Below are positions 32,737 to 39,158 of a stretch of DNA of 39,158 nt, piece by piece (the first letter of the stretch is position 1; the number at the start of each line of letters is the position of its first letter). The stretch comes from Chryseosolibacter histidinae. GTDB taxonomy: Bacteria; Bacteroidota; Bacteroidia; Cytophagales; Cyclobacteriaceae. A program made the position numbers and the translations under genes. The notes under the pieces are model-generated. The model did no database searches, was not told the origin of the DNA, and saw only the letters and a list, made by a program, of their open reading frames with translations. The stretch spans positions 1-39,158 of the forward strand of contig NZ_JAHESF010000052.1 of assembly GCF_018598225.1 (NCBI RefSeq), written 5' to 3'.

Positions 32737-33183
32737 TACAAAAATATAAAATTACGAATGTTAAAACGTCTAAAGAAGGCTTTATTCACTACAGTCGGAT
32801 TGAATGGATTAGTGATAAAAAAATCATGCCCGCCCGCTTTTGTACCTTTTTTCAGACCGATGTTTAACATGGACGTTTCTTGTAAAGTTCGGCGTTGGGG
32901 AATCGGGGTCGAGTTTGGTTGCCGGTTGCCAGTTGCCGGATGGCCAGTTCAGACTGGGTTTCACTTTCACACAATATGTTTCATTCAGTAGGTTTTAAAA
33001 AAAATTACAATCGAAGCAACGCCTTGAAACATAGACCACACGAAACCGGTAACCGGCAACTGGCAACAAGGACAGGCGTGTGGGGAGAAATCTGCTCATC
33101 CTCATCACAGGGTCGAGCCAGGCGAAAACAAACGCACAGGCAGGATAATTGAGTGCCTTTAGCTGAATCTAAATGACAGCATT
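32737..33183. other. 447-bp intergenic region with GGTTGCC array
   Basis: It lies between the divergent kinase and oxidoreductase genes, so both starts face it. It holds the second GGTTGCC element (32918-33067), which is one of the few arrays not abutting a stop codon, and a -7-like box at 32739-32746. No gene is seen. Confidence 0.5.
32918..33067. repeat. heptamer inverted array, GGTTGCC family, copy 2
   Basis: Left arm GGTTGCC, GGTTGCC, AGTTGCC, GGATGGCC (32919-32946); right arm GAAACCGGTAACCGGCAACT region (33042-33066). The loop shares blocks with copy 1 at 25.3 kb, including CGAAGC (33012-33017). Confidence 0.8.
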
Positions 33184-34740
33184 ATGATCGAGAGAGATGG
33201 CGCCCGCATTAGCCTGTGGCAGGATACTGTACCAGCCTTTGAACCGGCTTCGGTTATATCGAAAGAGAAATACGACGTGGTCATCGCCGGCGGAGGAATG
33301 ACCGGTCTAACCCTGGCCCTGCAGCTGCAACAACACGGCCTGAAATGTATTGTGCTCGAAGCTCAGAACATCGGGTTCGGCACTACCGGAGGAACCACGG
33401 CCCATCTGAACACCCTGCTGGACACGCCTTACACCCGCATCATCAAAAACTTTGGCATGGAGAGCGCCAGGGTGGTGGCCAGCGCAACGAGAGCGGCCCT
33501 TCAGCTCGTCAAAGACAACATCGATCAGTATAATATTTCCTGTGGTTTTGAGGAGGCGCCAGGTTTCCTCTTCTCGCAAACCGACGATCAGCAGAAGGAG
33601 CTGGAAGACATCTATGACGCGTGTGTTGACGTGGGCGTTGAAGTGGAGCTGACCGGTGCCATACCCGTGCCCTTTGCTTTCAACAAGGCCATCAGGATTC
33701 CGCGTCAGGCCCGGTTCCATCCGCTTCGTTACCTGCAGGGCATCGCCGGCGTGTTCGAGAAGGAGGGAGGCGCCATTGTTCAGCATTGCAGGGTGATCAG
33801 TTGTGAAAGGCTGAACGACTCGGGAAAAGTATTAAAGGTGGAAACAAGCGAAGGTAATTTTCTCGCCGACCACCTGGTATATGCCACCCACATTCCGCCC
33901 GGTATCAACATCCTTCACCTGCGTTGCCCCGCCTACCGAAGTTATGCCATCGCTGTGAAGCTGGAAGACGACTCTTATCCCGAAGGACTCATTTACGATA
34001 TGTATGACCCGTATCGCTATTACAGAACGCAGGAGATCGACGGCACCCGTTACCTGATCGCGGGTGGAGAAGATCACAAGACCGGGGAGGAGTCGAATAC
34101 CAGTGGCAGGTTCCTGAAGCTCGAGAGCCATGTGCGGTCGCACTTCAACGTGGCTGAGGTGGTTCACCAGTGGTCGTCACAATATTTTGAACCGGTGGAC
34201 GGGCTTCCGTACATCGGTCATCTGCCGGGCAACCCTGACAATGTTTATGTGGCTACGGGATACGGCGGAAATGGCATTACCTATAGCCACGTGGCGGCAC
34301 TGTTGCTGCGGAGCCTGATCCTGGGGTACGAAAATCCATACGGCGAGGTCTTCCACCCCGGCCGTGTGAAGCCCGTGGCAGGATTTGCGGAATTTGTCAA
34401 ACACAATGCCGATGTGGTGAAACAGCTTGCCGGCAAATGGTTCTCGAAAGAGGAGCTTCATGAGCTCGCAGGGCTGGCGCCGGGTGAAGGAAAAGTAGTA
34501 CAATACGAGGAGCACACCCTGGCATTGTATAAGGACGATGCCGGTGCGCTTCATGCCGTGAACCCGGCCTGTACACACCTGAAATGTTCCGTGCGCTGGA
34601 ATGCGGCGGAAAAATCGTGGGATTGTCCCTGCCACGGCTCTCGTTTCTCCTTTGATGGAGAGGTACTTACAGGCCCTGCCGTCACAAACCTCGAGCCCGC
34701 GGAAATACGTTCGCTGGAGACAGAAGAAAAGATGCGTTAA
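33184..34740 (+). CDS. FAD-dependent oxidoreductase with C-terminal Rieske domain
   Basis: The 518-residue protein has an N-terminal DAO-type FAD domain (dinucleotide site VVIAGGGMTG, Gly36-Gly41; VLEA at the end of the second strand) and a large substrate domain. At about 440-510 comes a Rieske module with the [2Fe-2S] ligands Cys463-x-His465 and Cys481-x-x-His484 (CTHLKC ... CPCHGS). The same fusion is seen in Bacillus YhfW-like proteins. The Rieske cluster should pass electrons to or from FAD; the substrate is unknown. No signal peptide is present. The ATG start at 33184 is well placed. A strong hairpin follows the stop. Confidence 0.92.
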   Translation: MIERDGARISLWQDTVPAFEPASVISKEKYDVVIAGGGMTGLTLALQLQQHGLKCIVLEAQNIGFGTTGGTTAHLNTLLDTPYTRIIKNFGMESARVVASATRAALQLVKDNIDQYNISCGFEEAPGFLFSQTDDQQKELEDIYDACVDVGVEVELTGAIPVPFAFNKAIRIPRQARFHPLRYLQGIAGVFEKEGGAIVQHCRVISCERLNDSGKVLKVETSEGNFLADHLVYATHIPPGINILHLRCPAYRSYAIAVKLEDDSYPEGLIYDMYDPYRYYRTQEIDGTRYLIAGGEDHKTGEESNTSGRFLKLESHVRSHFNVAEVVHQWSSQYFEPVDGLPYIGHLPGNPDNVYVATGYGGNGITYSHVAALLLRSLILGYENPYGEVFHPGRVKPVAGFAEFVKHNADVVKQLAGKWFSKEELHELAGLAPGEGKVVQYEEHTLALYKDDAGALHAVNPACTHLKCSVRWNAAEKSWDCPCHGSRFSFDGEVLTGPAVTNLEPAEIRSLETEEKMR

Positions 34741-34750
34741 CTCCCCCTGG

Positions 34751-34773
34751 CCCCCTCTACTTCGTAGAGGGGG
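34751..34773 (+). terminator. GC-rich hairpin after the FAD/Rieske gene
   Basis: CCCCCTCTAC and GTAGAGGGGG, a perfect 10-bp stem with a 3-base loop, start 10 bp after the stop. A CCCC/GGGG pair outside it would lengthen the fold. The T-run is weak (GGTTTTG), so it may stabilise rather than terminate. Confidence 0.55.
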
Positions 34774-34900
34774 ATAGACGGGGTTTTGTCTAAGATTTCC
34801 TACCTTATATATTCAAATAAGCCCCGGATCATAAAAAACCGCAAAGCCCAGGCAACCCTTTGTTCAAAATGGTTGTATTGGGCTATTAAATGCAGCTCCC

Positions 34901-35464
34901 TTGGAAGGAACAGATGACCGCTTGAGAGAAATTCTGGCCGGATGCAGAAAGCATCACCGGGAGAGCCAACGCCTGCTCTACGAAGAATTCTATGCCTACA
35001 GCATGAGCATCTGCCTCCGTTATGCCGACAACCGCGATGAGGCCGCGGAAATTTTAAACGACGGGTTTATGAAGATATTTACGAACATCAGGCAGTTTGA
35101 CCTTAGCAAACCATTGAAGCCCTGGCTCCGGAAAGTGATGGTGAATACCTCCATCAACCATTACAAGCAAAAACAGCGCGACCTCCAGTCAGAAGAGATG
35201 GAGAACGCCAAACACGAGCAGGAAGCCGAAAGCATCATCTCGGGAATATCGTACCAGGAGATCATCGGCATGCTGCACAAGCTTCCGCCAGCGTACCGTA
35301 CTGTATTCAACCTGTATGTGATCGAAGGATACCGCCATGAAGAGATCGCCAAAATGCTGGGCATCACCGTAGGCACTTCCAAGTCTAACCTGTTCAAGGC
35401 CAAGGAATCGCTGCGTAAAATATTGAACGACTTTTTTGAATCCGACTATGTCGAAAAAAAATGA
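34901..35464 (+). CDS. ECF-type RNA polymerase sigma factor
   Basis: This 187-residue sigma-70 family member has region 2 (about 25-92: YEEFYAYSMSICLRYADNRDEAAEILNDGFMKIF, the -10 recognition helices) and region 4 (about 125-178: LHKLPPAYRTVFNLYVIEGYRHEEIAKMLGITVGTSKSNLFKAKESLRK). It lacks regions 1 and 3, so it is an extracytoplasmic-function sigma. The only plausible start is TTG at 34901, since no in-frame ATG lies upstream before a stop. It overlaps the next gene by 17 bp, indicating translational coupling with its anti-sigma factor. Confidence 0.92.
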   Translation: MEGTDDRLREILAGCRKHHRESQRLLYEEFYAYSMSICLRYADNRDEAAEILNDGFMKIFTNIRQFDLSKPLKPWLRKVMVNTSINHYKQKQRDLQSEEMENAKHEQEAESIISGISYQEIIGMLHKLPPAYRTVFNLYVIEGYRHEEIAKMLGITVGTSKSNLFKAKESLRKILNDFFESDYVEKK

Positions 35465-37268
35465 AGATAGCTTAGAGCGGTTTTTCAGAAAGGCAGTAAC
35501 ACAACACGATACGGCCTTCAGGGAGAACGACTGGCTCAAGATGGAGAAAATGCTGGACGAGAAAGCAGCGGAAAGAGCTGCCTTGCGTCTGACCAATCTC
35601 AAGCGGGTCGGCTATTCCCTGGCGGGCCTTGCAATTATTCTGACCGGAATTTATTTCTTAACGCTGAATGGCAACGCCTCGATGTCCACTGAAGAGGTTT
35701 TGCCCAAACAGATGCAGGTGGCAGCTGGTGAGGAAGCTCCTGTGACGGATCATACAATGGAAAAGCCCGCTGCCGGCCTGCATTCTGCTCAGCCACAAGC
35801 CAATAACGATAGCCAAAAGGAAAGCAATAACACGGAAAGCCTGACGGGGGAAAACCCGGCGACATCCCAGAGCCCGGCTTCGGAAGAAGCGGTCATCCTG
35901 AAAGAAAATAATACAACATCCCTTGCGCAGTCACAGACAAAAATGGCAGACGTTGATAAGGGTACCGCGATCGGCAAACGCCCAATAGAGAAAGGCACTC
36001 AACAGGCGAATGTTTCCGGGCAGTCACAATCAAAAGCGACGGATGTTGACAAGGGTTCAGCGATCAATAAACAACTGATAGAAAAGGGCACAGCTCGAGC
36101 GGATGGTAGCAAGCTGCAGCCTCAACCGCTGCAAGACCTGGCGGATCAAAAAACAGGAACGGGTCGGAAAATGGAAAACACCGGCGATCTGAAAAATACG
36201 GCGATCTCCGTGGTTCCAACAGACAACACCTCGAAAACAGGCCCGTCACGCCAACAACCCGCTGGTGCACTTGAAAATCAGGAGCGTAAGGATGTTGCCG
36301 CGTCCTCAGAAAAAGAAACAGAAGATCTTCAGAAGGCGGCTGACGTAACCAAAAAAACAGGCGCACTGCCTGTAGCGGAAGATCCGTCGCGAATCACAGC
36401 GTTGGATGACCGGGACAAGCAGCGCACACAAGATGAGCAGGCCCGGCAGCAGGTCATTGATCCTGCCACACAAGATCGTGCAGCAAAAACAGCTCCTGCA
36501 GATAATGGCATAGCACCTGAACCCGAAAAAGCCCCGCTCAAGCAAATTGAAAAAGACTCTGTGGCTGCGGCAGAAGCTGTTGAGGAAACAATGCCTCCTG
36601 ACGAGAAACTGAAACCGGTACCTACCCGATGGAATGTAGCGCTTGTGCTGGCTCCTGATTTCAGCAGCACGGCGCTGGAACGTTATACAGCTCCCGGGGA
36701 AGCTTACGGGTTCGCGGTGGGCTACCGGTTTCTCGACAGGTTTACCGTAACCACAGGCCTTGTGAGGAGCACCAAAAAATATGTGGGCTATGGCAGCGAC
36801 TACCAGCCACCGGAAGGATACTGGAACAGGCGCACCAATGGCATCGTGCCTGACGACATTACCGGAAAATGTGGGATCCTGGAGATTCCCCTTGCGGTAC
36901 AGTACGCCTTCAGGCAAAGAGAGAAGTCGCGGATGTATGTTGCCGCGGGAGTCTCCAGCTACATCATGCTCCACGAATCGTACCGTTATTCATTCGATGC
37001 GCCGAATCCGGGAGCGGCCAGGGGATGGTCTACCTCAAAATCATCCAGGTACCCGTTTGCCATCGGGCATGTATCAGCAGCGTATGAAAGAAACCTCTCT
37101 CAACGGTGGGCTATTGGCCTGGAGCCATTTTTAAAGATACCCTTTGCGGGTGTCGGATGGAGCAACGTGGACCTTTATAGCACAGGCGTGTTCGTTAACC
37201 TGCGCTACAGGTTTTTCAGGAAGCAGCAGTTCACTGTACCGGAAGAACGAAAACAACCCATTAAATGA
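35448..37268 (+). CDS. probable dual-membrane-spanning anti-sigma factor (Dma-like): inner-membrane anti-sigma fused to outer-membrane barrel
   Basis: The 606-residue protein starts at ATG 35448, inside the sigma gene. Residues 1-50 are a short acidic/basic cytoplasmic segment with W..ME.ML (DSLERFFRKAVTQHDTAFRENDWLKMEKMLDEK), the place where the sigma factor would bind. Residues 54-72 form one membrane helix (RVGYSLAGLAIILTGIYFL). Residues 73-392 are disordered, rich in Gln, Asp, Lys and Thr, and include a 31-residue tandem duplication. Residues 393-600 look like an eight-strand outer-membrane barrel (WNVALVLAP, GYRFLDRFTVTTGL, FVNLRYRFFRK). A chain of 320 residues is ample to cross the periplasm. 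This matches the Dma architecture described in Bacteroides. There is no signal peptidase site, as required for an inner-membrane anchor. Confidence 0.85.
   Translation: MSKKNEDSLERFFRKAVTQHDTAFRENDWLKMEKMLDEKAAERAALRLTNLKRVGYSLAGLAIILTGIYFLTLNGNASMSTEEVLPKQMQVAAGEEAPVTDHTMEKPAAGLHSAQPQANNDSQKESNNTESLTGENPATSQSPASEEAVILKENNTTSLAQSQTKMADVDKGTAIGKRPIEKGTQQANVSGQSQSKATDVDKGSAINKQLIEKGTARADGSKLQPQPLQDLADQKTGTGRKMENTGDLKNTAISVVPTDNTSKTGPSRQQPAGALENQERKDVAASSEKETEDLQKAADVTKKTGALPVAEDPSRITALDDRDKQRTQDEQARQQVIDPATQDRAAKTAPADNGIAPEPEKAPLKQIEKDSVAAAEAVEETMPPDEKLKPVPTRWNVALVLAPDFSSTALERYTAPGEAYGFAVGYRFLDRFTVTTGLVRSTKKYVGYGSDYQPPEGYWNRRTNGIVPDDITGKCGILEIPLAVQYAFRQREKSRMYVAAGVSSYIMLHESYRYSFDAPNPGAARGWSTSKSSRYPFAIGHVSAAYERNLSQRWAIGLEPFLKIPFAGVGWSNVDLYSTGVFVNLRYRFFRKQQFTVPEERKQPIK
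35928..36113. repeat. 93-bp tandem duplication in the anti-sigma linker
   Basis: Two units (35928-36020 and 36021-36113) each encode 31 residues. Unit 1 contains ADVDKGTAIGKRPIEKG and unit 2 TDVDKGSAINKQLIEKG. The period is a whole number of codons, so the reading frame is kept. Confidence 0.7.
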
Positions 37269-37720
37269 AAACTATAGTCCAAGAGCGATCTGTCGTGAGA
37301 GAGCCGAGCGCCACGCAGAAGAAGTTCTATGAAGATCAGTATGCAATGGTTTCTTTTGTAGAATCCGTTCCCTGCATCAAAGTGAAGTTGTCAGGTGTGC
37401 CGCACAGCAGCGAACACTATCAGTATGTGCATTCCAAGTTACTGGAGTTCATCCACTCCGAGATCGAGAATTACTGCCGGTTGCACCTGCTTACCGACAG
37501 CACACAGGCGGGCCTGGTACTGGATGAAGATCTTTCCTATTATAAAATGAATGTGATCCCCGCCATCGAAAAAGCCGGGATCCGGTATCACGCCATCGTG
37601 ATCCCGCAGAGCCTGTTCGGAAGATTGTTCTTCCAGGAAATATCATTATCAACCAAAAAACTCAAGGTAGCTTATTTTAATACGATCAGCGGAGCGTGTA
37701 AATGGCTTAAGAACAGATGA
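37265..37720 (+). CDS. STAS/SpoIIAA-like protein coupled to the anti-sigma gene
   Basis: The 151-residue cytoplasmic protein starts at ATG 37265, overlapping the barrel gene stop by 4 bp (ATGA). The C-terminal half follows the pattern of SpoIIAA-like/STAS proteins of Bacteroidota: LLTDSTQAGLVLDEDLSYYKMNVIPAIEKAGIRYHAIVIPQSLFGR, then KVAYFNTISGACKWLKNR. No serine phosphorylation motif typical of SpoIIAA is evident, so the family link is structural-pattern only. The position in an operon with a sigma and an anti-sigma suggests a role as antagonist, adaptor or target, but this is inference. Confidence 0.7.
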   Translation: MKTIVQERSVVREPSATQKKFYEDQYAMVSFVESVPCIKVKLSGVPHSSEHYQYVHSKLLEFIHSEIENYCRLHLLTDSTQAGLVLDEDLSYYKMNVIPAIEKAGIRYHAIVIPQSLFGRLFFQEISLSTKKLKVAYFNTISGACKWLKNR

Positions 37721-37724
37721 AATA

Positions 37725-37771
37725 AGTTGACAGTAGGAAATCCCGATAGTTATCGGGAGGCAGTTGTCAAT
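37725..37771. repeat. short AGTTGAC-type array with palindrome
   Basis: AGTTGAC/AGTAGGA units and a partial inverted CAGTTGTCAA arm flank the palindrome CCCGAT-AGTT-ATCGGG (37742-37757). It starts 4 bp after the stop of the STAS-like gene. Confidence 0.7.
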
Positions 37772-37787
37772 ATTTCTTGAAATACAT

Positions 37788-37863
37788 TTCCCGCGGATCA
37801 CGCTGATTTTCGCAGATTTTTAAGTACTTGATCTGCGTCTATCTGCGAAATCTGCGGGAAACT
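37788..37863. repeat. inverted GCAGAT-rich element
   Basis: TTTCCCGCGGAT and GATTTTCGCAGAT on the left pair with ATCTGCG and ATCTGCGAAATCTGCGGGAAA on the right around a short loop. The internal period is about 9-10 bp rather than 7, so it is a different repeat type from the heptamer arrays. Confidence 0.7.
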
Positions 37864-37944
37864 GGCATTTAACTTTTTTCACGGTTGGAACGACATTTTT
37901 AGCGACGGTGCCCAGAGACGGCTTTAATCTTCGTCTGCACCGGA

Positions 37945-39158
37945 ATGAGAAAAATAGTTGGTTTGTGGGTGCTGCTCATAGCTAGTGTTCCCGCATTTGC
38001 CCAGGTTGACACCTCCTTTATCTACAACACTTCAATGCCCTATGGCACCCTCGATCTGAGGATCGCCAAATCGCCTACGCGGTATTATTACCTCCAGGAA
38101 GGCATTACATTCAGTTTCCGGGAGAGCGCTCCCGGTGTAAAGACCAATACGTACCGCGACATGACGTCGTGGGATTCATCACCCTATCGCCAGGGAAATC
38201 TTCGAGAAAAGAACGGCGCCAGCGACCTGTTCGTCATGAACTACCGTTACCTGCTGCCGAACAACTACAACGCCTCCTATGAGCCCGGCTATCCCGTCAT
38301 CATCATGTTCCACGGCCTGGGTGAACGGGGAAATTGCTGGGAAGACAAGTGCTACTGGAGCACACCGGGTTGGAACCCTAACACCAACAGTCCGCCGGCA
38401 CCTGTTTCCGCCACGCACAACCTGATGAATAATGACCACAATCTCCTGCACGGAGGCCTCAAACATCTCACCGCAGTGAACCTGGCGGGATCAAAACTTC
38501 CCAACGACCCAACGCTTCCGGCCAATGCATTTCCGGGGTTCCTCATCTTTCCGCAGAACCTCAATGGGTGGGCACAGCCTGCCAGGATCGAAGACGCCAT
38601 CCGCATCCTTCGGCTCATGATCAAAAAATACAACATCGACGAGAACAGGGTTTACATTCATGGATTGTCCAACGGTGGTGGCGCTGTGTTCCAGGCCATC
38701 AAACGTGCACCCTGGCTGTTTGCTGCGGCGCTCCCGATGTCGGCCGTGAACAACGGAGGTATCATCGGCGATGGCATGACGGCGGAAGTGAGCAAAATTC
38801 CGCTCTGGGTATTTCAGGGTGCCAAAGACACCAACCCCACGCCGAGCAGGACTTATAATACCATCAAGAGCTTTCGCGAGGCAGGGGCGGACATCCGCTA
38901 CAACCTCTATCTTAACCTGGGCCACGGAACCTGGAATACGGCGTATAACGAACCGGACTTTTTCAGCTGGATCCTTTCCAAGCGCAAATACAACCCGCAC
39001 GTTTATTATGGCAATCCGGTGATCTGCAACACCAACGGCCAGGGGGTGCGCATCAGCTTCTCCAACGGTTTCCCCGCCTATCAGTGGCAACAGGACGGGC
39101 AGGTGATCGCCGGCGCCACGCAATCGCAGTACATTGCCAATACGCCGGGCACTTACAG
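37945..39158 (+). CDS. secreted alpha/beta-hydrolase (PHB-depolymerase-like esterase) with Ig-like domain, partial
   Basis: The reading frame is open from ATG 37945 to the window edge (404 codons plus 2 bases), so the 3' end is missing. A signal peptide (MRKIVGLWVLLIASVPAFAQ) precedes an alpha/beta-hydrolase: oxyanion region MFHGLGERG, nucleophile elbow GLSNGG with Ser242, probable acid Asp295 in GAKDTN, and His327 in LGHGTW. An Ig/PKD-like module starts near residue 355 (VICNTNGQGVRISFSNGFPAYQW). Such Ig-like tails occur on secreted Bacteroidota proteins routed by the type IX system, but the sorting domain itself would be beyond the window. It is predicted to be an extracellular esterase; the substrate is unknown. 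Confidence 0.85.
   Translation, partial: MRKIVGLWVLLIASVPAFAQVDTSFIYNTSMPYGTLDLRIAKSPTRYYYLQEGITFSFRESAPGVKTNTYRDMTSWDSSPYRQGNLREKNGASDLFVMNYRYLLPNNYNASYEPGYPVIIMFHGLGERGNCWEDKCYWSTPGWNPNTNSPPAPVSATHNLMNNDHNLLHGGLKHLTAVNLAGSKLPNDPTLPANAFPGFLIFPQNLNGWAQPARIEDAIRILRLMIKKYNIDENRVYIHGLSNGGGAVFQAIKRAPWLFAAALPMSAVNNGGIIGDGMTAEVSKIPLWVFQGAKDTNPTPSRTYNTIKSFREAGADIRYNLYLNLGHGTWNTAYNEPDFFSWILSKRKYNPHVYYGNPVICNTNGQGVRISFSNGFPAYQWQQDGQVIAGATQSQYIANTPGTY

Noticed and set aside
35440-35470. Programmed frameshift at the run of eight A joining sigma factor and anti-sigma
   Set aside because: The second gene has its own ATG at 35448 before the A-run, so simple overlapping translation explains the arrangement.
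1565-37771. CRISPR-like repeat arrays
   Set aside because: Units are 7 bp and contiguous, without spacers of regular length and without cas genes, so these are not CRISPR arrays.

Overview
This 39 kb window reads as chromosomal DNA of a Bacteroidota bacterium, most likely a Cytophagales-type soil or freshwater organism (the order is inference). The evidence is: promoters of the Bacteroidota form TTTG-N18..20-TAnnTTTG; PorT-like small outer-membrane barrels; a two-component-propeller/Y_Y_Y sensor; DUF2911 and YceI periplasmic proteins; ATPase-less FtsX/MacB permeases, one paired with PadR; and an ECF sigma factor coupled to a probable dual-membrane-spanning anti-sigma factor. No rRNA, tRNA, prophage, insertion sequence or CRISPR array was seen.

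Layout. 0.1-3.2 kb: a secreted low-complexity protein, a small barrel, a glycine-rich membrane protein, a VOC-fold protein and a 68-residue protein. 3.4-7.8 kb: a candidate small RNA, an AraC regulator, and a large permease behind a PadR gene with a visible operator. 8.2-13.4 kb: a secreted metzincin-like protease and a second permease. 13.5-17.2 kb: small proteins, HU, a DinB-fold protein behind an attenuator-like leader, and a PEBP protein. 17.2-22.2 kb: YceI plus a 14-blade propeller sensor ending in a DHp helix with no ATPase domain, then an M48 lipoprotein protease. 22.3-29.2 kb (minus strand): a DUF421 pair, ammonium transporter plus PII, a Bcr/CflA exporter and a long acyl-CoA oxidase-like enzyme. 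29.4-34.7 kb: DUF2911, ArsR, a triple-PAS histidine kinase and an FAD/Rieske oxidoreductase. 34.9-37.7 kb: a three-gene overlapping operon of ECF sigma, inner-membrane anti-sigma fused to an outer-membrane barrel, and an STAS/SpoIIAA-like protein. 37.9 kb to the end: a secreted esterase with an Ig-like domain, cut by the window edge.

Two things stand out. First, nearly every gap downstream of a gene holds an array of degenerate 7-bp repeats, usually with an inverted second arm, starting at or within about 12 bp of a stop codon. The heptamer differs between gaps but the architecture is constant. A small CCCGAT-N4-ATCGGG palindrome is nested in several arrays, and CGAAGC/T recurs in the loops. 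Second, the sigma/barrel-anti-sigma/STAS operon looks like a signalling line from the outer membrane to transcription, with a possible third cytoplasmic partner. Two candidate structured RNAs were also found, one with mutually exclusive antiterminator and terminator hairpins just upstream of the DinB-like gene.
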